Position numbers and translations under genes: made by a program. Source: Diphasiastrum complanatum (taxonomy: Eukaryota; Streptophyta; Lycopodiopsida; Lycopodiales; Lycopodiaceae). From it: DNA of 64,000 nt. The first letter of the stretch is position 1. The number at the start of each line of letters is the position of its first letter. Below the pieces are notes generated by a model. It ran no database searches, had not been told where the DNA came from, and saw only the letters and a program-made list of their open reading frames with translations. Positions 60,769-64,000 of this stretch are shown one piece after another. The DNA is taken from positions 25,894,922 to 25,958,921 of the forward strand of contig CM055102.1 of the NCBI GenBank assembly GCA_029204225.1. Reading direction: 5' to 3'.

Positions 60769-61896
60769 CTACAATATAACTGCTTTGGGCGTTTTTATTG
60801 TTGGTTCATCAGGAACATTACACACTCCAAATCTAGTCGGATCCATATGATTTAGAATCTGCTCATCTGTAAGTTCAGCATTGCCATCATAAGTTAAGGC
60901 ATGACTCACGGGAACGAGTTCATCCTTAATCAGATCTGGTATAGGTTCCGTTGATATCCAGGCTACATTTAGCACATTTAGTGGAAACGTGATTGGTGTA
61001 TCCAAAGGTCGATCTAATAAGAAAATCTCGCTCAAATCTGATTGATTATCTTGTTGACACATATATCTTGCTGTACAATCAATCATTGCAAGAGCTTCAT
61101 TCCAATTGACAGTATCCGTTTGAGAATCGTAATGAACTCCCAAATTTTTCTCTGGTCGGTCACAAGTGTGATCCGTTGTTGACGAATCGTCATTCTCTTT
61201 TTGAACCACTGGTTTGATAGTCCAAGTTGTGGGATCAACTTTAACTGCACGTTCACGATTTTCAAAAGTGGTACCCCAGTTATGAATTACTTGTGCAACT
61301 CGTAACCGTGGATGTCCCAATAGAACTCGGTAGACGTTTGGCGCTTCTGGTAAGTCCATCACTACGAAAGTTATGACGAACTGTACTCCCACAATTTTGA
61401 CAGGTATATCTTCAACCATTCCTCGTGGACGAATTGTCGTTTGATCAGCTAGCTTAGTAGCAAAAGTAGCAGACTTGATCTTTGTAAGGCCCCATTTTGC
61501 ACATAGCTTCGTAGAGATCAGGTTAACTCCTGAACTGCCATCTATCACGGCTGCTTCTTTAAGAAATTGTCTATGCTGTATCGGCAGAGTAATATTCTTT
61601 TGTTCACTTTCCCAAGCGGCTCCAACATGGAGTACTTTGTTAGATTCTTCAAATCCAGCACAAAAAAATGGCTCCTGATGGACTTCTGGTTTGACTTGAG
61701 CTAACTTTTGCGCTAAGACTTCTTTTGCTTTTGGCACTAACTTCAGGAACTCTCCCAATGAAATATTGATCTTGCCAGACAAAATGTTCATGAGTAGTTC
61801 TGTTTGCGGTGCTTCTGGTTCAGTCATCTTGAAGGGTTCTTCATGATGATGTAACTGATCATTCATATCCGTATGTAATTTTCTTGGAGGCTGCAA
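60769..61896 (-). CDS. gypsy protease-containing frame (375 codons)
   Basis: An open frame from MQPPRKLHTDMND to TIKTPKAVIL. The protease active site is AAVIDGSSGVNLIS, a D-G-S-S-G form instead of D-T/S-G, at about residue 113. VVMDLPEAPNVYRVLLGHP follows as a second conserved block. The long C-terminal part (DSQTDTVNWNEALAM, SEIFLLDRPLD) has no known domain. The whole frame is conserved in element A, so it is a genuine part of this family rather than chance. Confidence 0.82.
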   Translation of the reverse strand: MQPPRKLHTDMNDQLHHHEEPFKMTEPEAPQTELLMNILSGKINISLGEFLKLVPKAKEVLAQKLAQVKPEVHQEPFFCAGFEESNKVLHVGAAWESEQKNITLPIQHRQFLKEAAVIDGSSGVNLISTKLCAKWGLTKIKSATFATKLADQTTIRPRGMVEDIPVKIVGVQFVITFVVMDLPEAPNVYRVLLGHPRLRVAQVIHNWGTTFENRERAVKVDPTTWTIKPVVQKENDDSSTTDHTCDRPEKNLGVHYDSQTDTVNWNEALAMIDCTARYMCQQDNQSDLSEIFLLDRPLDTPITFPLNVLNVAWISTEPIPDLIKDELVPVSHALTYDGNAELTDEQILNHMDPTRFGVCNVPDEPTIKTPKAVIL

Positions 61897-62640
61897 TGTG
61901 AAGACCGAACTTCAGCTGTTGCTTTAGCAGCTTCAAGCTCCTCTTTTTCTTGCTGATGTTTTATCCACTGTCTAATATCCTGATATCTTTGTTTTTTTGC
62001 ATTAAGATTTGGATAGACTCCCGATGCTGTTGGTATATCGTTCAATGGCATAGAATCAGCATGTATTGGATCCACGACTGGTTCTTTCTGCTTATGTGCT
62101 CTGGTGACAACCATCAAGGGTGCACTTGGTTTATTCTGAGCTACTAGTCTTTGCTTGATTGTTATCAAATTTACAGGTGCTATAGCTGGTGGTGGTTTCG
62201 TTCTTGCTAGAAAATCTTTATAGCAATGCCCATAGCCACAGTCACGACATAATGGTACAATTTTTTTTTATTTGGACATTTTGCAACTCTGTGATTTTCT
62301 CCGCATGCAAAGCATCCAAGTGGTGCTCTGGTCCAATTTCTAGAGGCTTGTTGTTGAGCGACAACATAAAGCATACTGTTATGAAGATCCACCTGAAGAT
62401 CCACTTGCTTGATCATTTCCATAGTTCCATTGCTCAGCACTTTCCTAAGGTTCGGGTTCCATCAAATTGGCAGGAGGAGCGGAGTGCTTTGGTGGGGCAG
62501 GTAAAGTTAAACGTTCTGGATATCCAAGAGCAGGTTGTCGAGGTCTTGCTGCTGGATTTCCTCCATACTGTGGTTCTCGATATCCCATTTGTGCATATCG
62601 TTGCTGAATTATCCGAGGGTTGAATTGCAAAAAACAGTCT
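61863..62640 (-). pseudogene. gypsy gag C-terminus, third zinc knuckle
   Basis: Three overlapping frames: a Pro/Arg-rich part (62630-62445), RAPLGCFACGENHRVAKCP (a CCHC knuckle near 62320), and a charged part with KKQRYQDIRQWIKHQQEKEE (62168-61863). Confidence 0.82.
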
Positions 62641-63560
62641 CATGGTCAGGTGAATTACACAGATGGCAAACACTGATTTCCATTCGTTTTTTCAATTGAG
62701 GACACTCGTTCACTGTGTGATTTCCTGTACAATTAGAACACCAGACATTTTCCCTGGTAGGAAAAGTCTTTGCAAACTTCTCAGGTTCCTTGTTCGCTTG
62801 TCCGTGGAAATTTTCCAATGCTTTGATCTTCTCATCAAATTGTGACTGCAACTTTTTTATCTGTTTTTGCTGGTTCTTCCCAAGTTTCTCAAACTCATTG
62901 AGCATCATTTCTGCAATAGCGTTGGCATTCGTTGATGCAACAGTGGTAGATGTCGTAGTGGTCTGCCCTGCAGTATATGGCAACATACTGATATTTGGCT
63001 CATCGTCTGAATCTTCATCCTCCTCCAGAATTGCATCGTCCATAGCATTTTGCAAGAGTGCATACTCATTATGGCGTTTCAGCTCACGTCTGATCCTTTT
63101 AGGTAGGCCTGATAAAAACCACATAATCATGGCATTCTCGTTAATTAGTTCAGGTTCGATTCAGATCTGAGACATTTCACCCGTTCAATGTAATCTCGAA
63201 CCATTTCTCGTTTTCCCGTTTTAATTTTACTTAAAAGTAGGAAAAGGTCTTCCATAAACTTCCGCGGTTTGAATCGTGGATGAGGGCTTGTTTAACAACC
63301 TCCCAATCTGTACGTTCAGTTTCATCTTGATTATAGTACCAATCTTGTGCTGCACCTGTTAAGGCCATAAGAAACAACTTAAGTTTATCTTGAGGATAAA
63401 TCTCGCCATAGACTTCACAGGATTCAGCATAGATATGAAGAAATCTAACTGGATCTGTTAATCCATTATATTTGGGTAGATCCAATTGGGTTGCTCTTCT
63501 AACAATAATTGGATTGACTTCCTGTGGAGCACCTCCAGGAGCACCTCCAGGGGCAGCCAT
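62609..63560 (-). pseudogene. gypsy gag core and two zinc knuckles
   Basis: MAAPGGAPGGAPQEVNPIIV with a duplicated GGAP motif starts gag at 63560. DLPKYNGLTDPVRFLHIYAE and WYYNQDETERTDWEVVKQAL form the gag core. After a frame break near 63235 comes IMWFLSGLPKRIRRELK, an acidic stretch (EEDEDSDDEP), a coiled-coil-like KKLQSQFDEKIKALENF, and the pair WCSNCTGNHTVNECP / CHLCNSPDHETVFC. Confidence 0.88.
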
Positions 63561-64000
63561 TTTTACAAATTTAGATCAAATAGATAATGAGATTGGATCT
63601 AGATTTTTCAATAAAAAAACTATTTCAGATCAGATTTGCTAGATCTATTCCACTTTTCAAGAATCTGATTCTATGAAAAAGTTTTCGAAATTCGATCAAT
63701 CGATACTTCTCAAAAATGATAAATCTCTTAGAATCCAAATCAGAATATATCAGATTTGATCCAAATTTTGACAGAGACTTGATCTGGAAAATCAGAAATT
63801 AAAAATAGGATTGGCGAAGGTTCACTAGGCGAAAGCTGGCTCGGCGAAGGTTCAACAATGTTATTTTGGGAAAAAAAACTCTCTGAACAACTTTTCTGAC
63901 AATTTCTTGGGAAATAACTTTCGTCGTCCTCTCAGGTGAAAGATCTGACACAGATACAACTATGGAAAAATGGACGAAGTTTTTTGACACAAGAAATTAT
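63561..64000 (-). repeat. gypsy 5' leader and LTR end, running off the window
   Basis: No coding sequence. GATTGGCGAAGGTTCACTAG and a second GGCGAAGGTTCAAC at 63840 match the strings near 57483 and 33757. The LTR and primer site would lie at the right edge or beyond. A tRNA-Met primer site was not found here. Confidence 0.5.

Larger units (their letters stand above)
57870..63560 (-). mobile_element. Ty3/gypsy element B, nearly full coding region
   Basis: Read from 63560 leftward: gag with three CCHC-type knuckles, a separate protease-containing frame, reverse transcriptase, RNase H, integrase with D, D and E, ending in the integrase tail at 57870. It is broken by several frameshifts, but every domain is present. 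Element A (34200-39040) is a worn copy of the same family. LTR-like GGCGAAGGTT strings occur on both sides (57483 and 63812). Confidence 0.92.

Overview
The window is nuclear DNA from a land plant with a large, transposon-filled genome. Evidence: plant-type Ty1/copia and Ty3/gypsy retrotransposons primed by initiator tRNA-Met, many long (GA)n/(CT)n microsatellites, AT-rich intergenic DNA, and two plant-specific host genes. One host gene has introns of 4 to 5 kb packed with retroelement debris, which fits a fern or gymnosperm better than a compact angiosperm, but the species cannot be fixed from the sequence alone.

Two host genes are supported. On the minus strand, seven exons between 21133 and 9729 encode the N-terminal lobe, catalytic loop and start of the activation segment of a GRIK/SnAK-type kinase (the kinases that activate SnRK1). 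All seven join in frame; the C-terminal exons are not visible and would lie to the left, beyond the retroelements at 1-9300 or outside the window. On the plus strand, 52956-54509 is a two-exon GT47 exostosin-family glycosyltransferase of the MUR3 type, complete from signal anchor to stop.

Most of the rest is mobile DNA. Layout: 1-4375 a decayed copia element (+); 4376-4730 an LTR-like segment flanked by polypurine tracts on both sides; 4731-6062 a second copia remnant (-); 7241-8189 gypsy integrase scraps; 8202-9260 an internally deleted copia copy that is still one open frame; 9729-21133 the kinase gene with copia and gypsy relics in its introns; 25334-28742 a deleted copia element with target-site duplication CAAAG; 29552-31302 a non-coding LTR-type element with a perfect tRNA-Met primer site; 31363-32499 a copia reverse transcriptase (-); 34200-39040 a gypsy element (-) broken by a solo LTR; 39560-41940 a copia-derived chimera carrying an unfamiliar 257-codon frame; 43193-43900 microsatellite-cored repeats; 46261-47675 an unusual reverse transcriptase; 47712-52056 a young copia element with 650-bp LTRs and target-site duplication AGGGA; 55741-57260 copia debris; 57870-63560 the best-preserved gypsy element (-), with LTR-like sequence running off the right end.

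The most unusual item is the reverse transcriptase at 46261-47675. It is neither copia, gypsy nor an ordinary LINE. Its motifs (KAHK, D..KCYE, GIPMG.SCSP, FRYIDD, FDKR.DLPF) place it with Penelope-like or related uncharacterised eukaryotic reverse transcriptases. It carries one stop and one frameshift. It ends directly in a compact set of interleaved inverted repeats that could fold as a pseudoknot, and the young copia element has inserted into the last arm of that structure. The endonuclease usual in Penelope elements was not seen.
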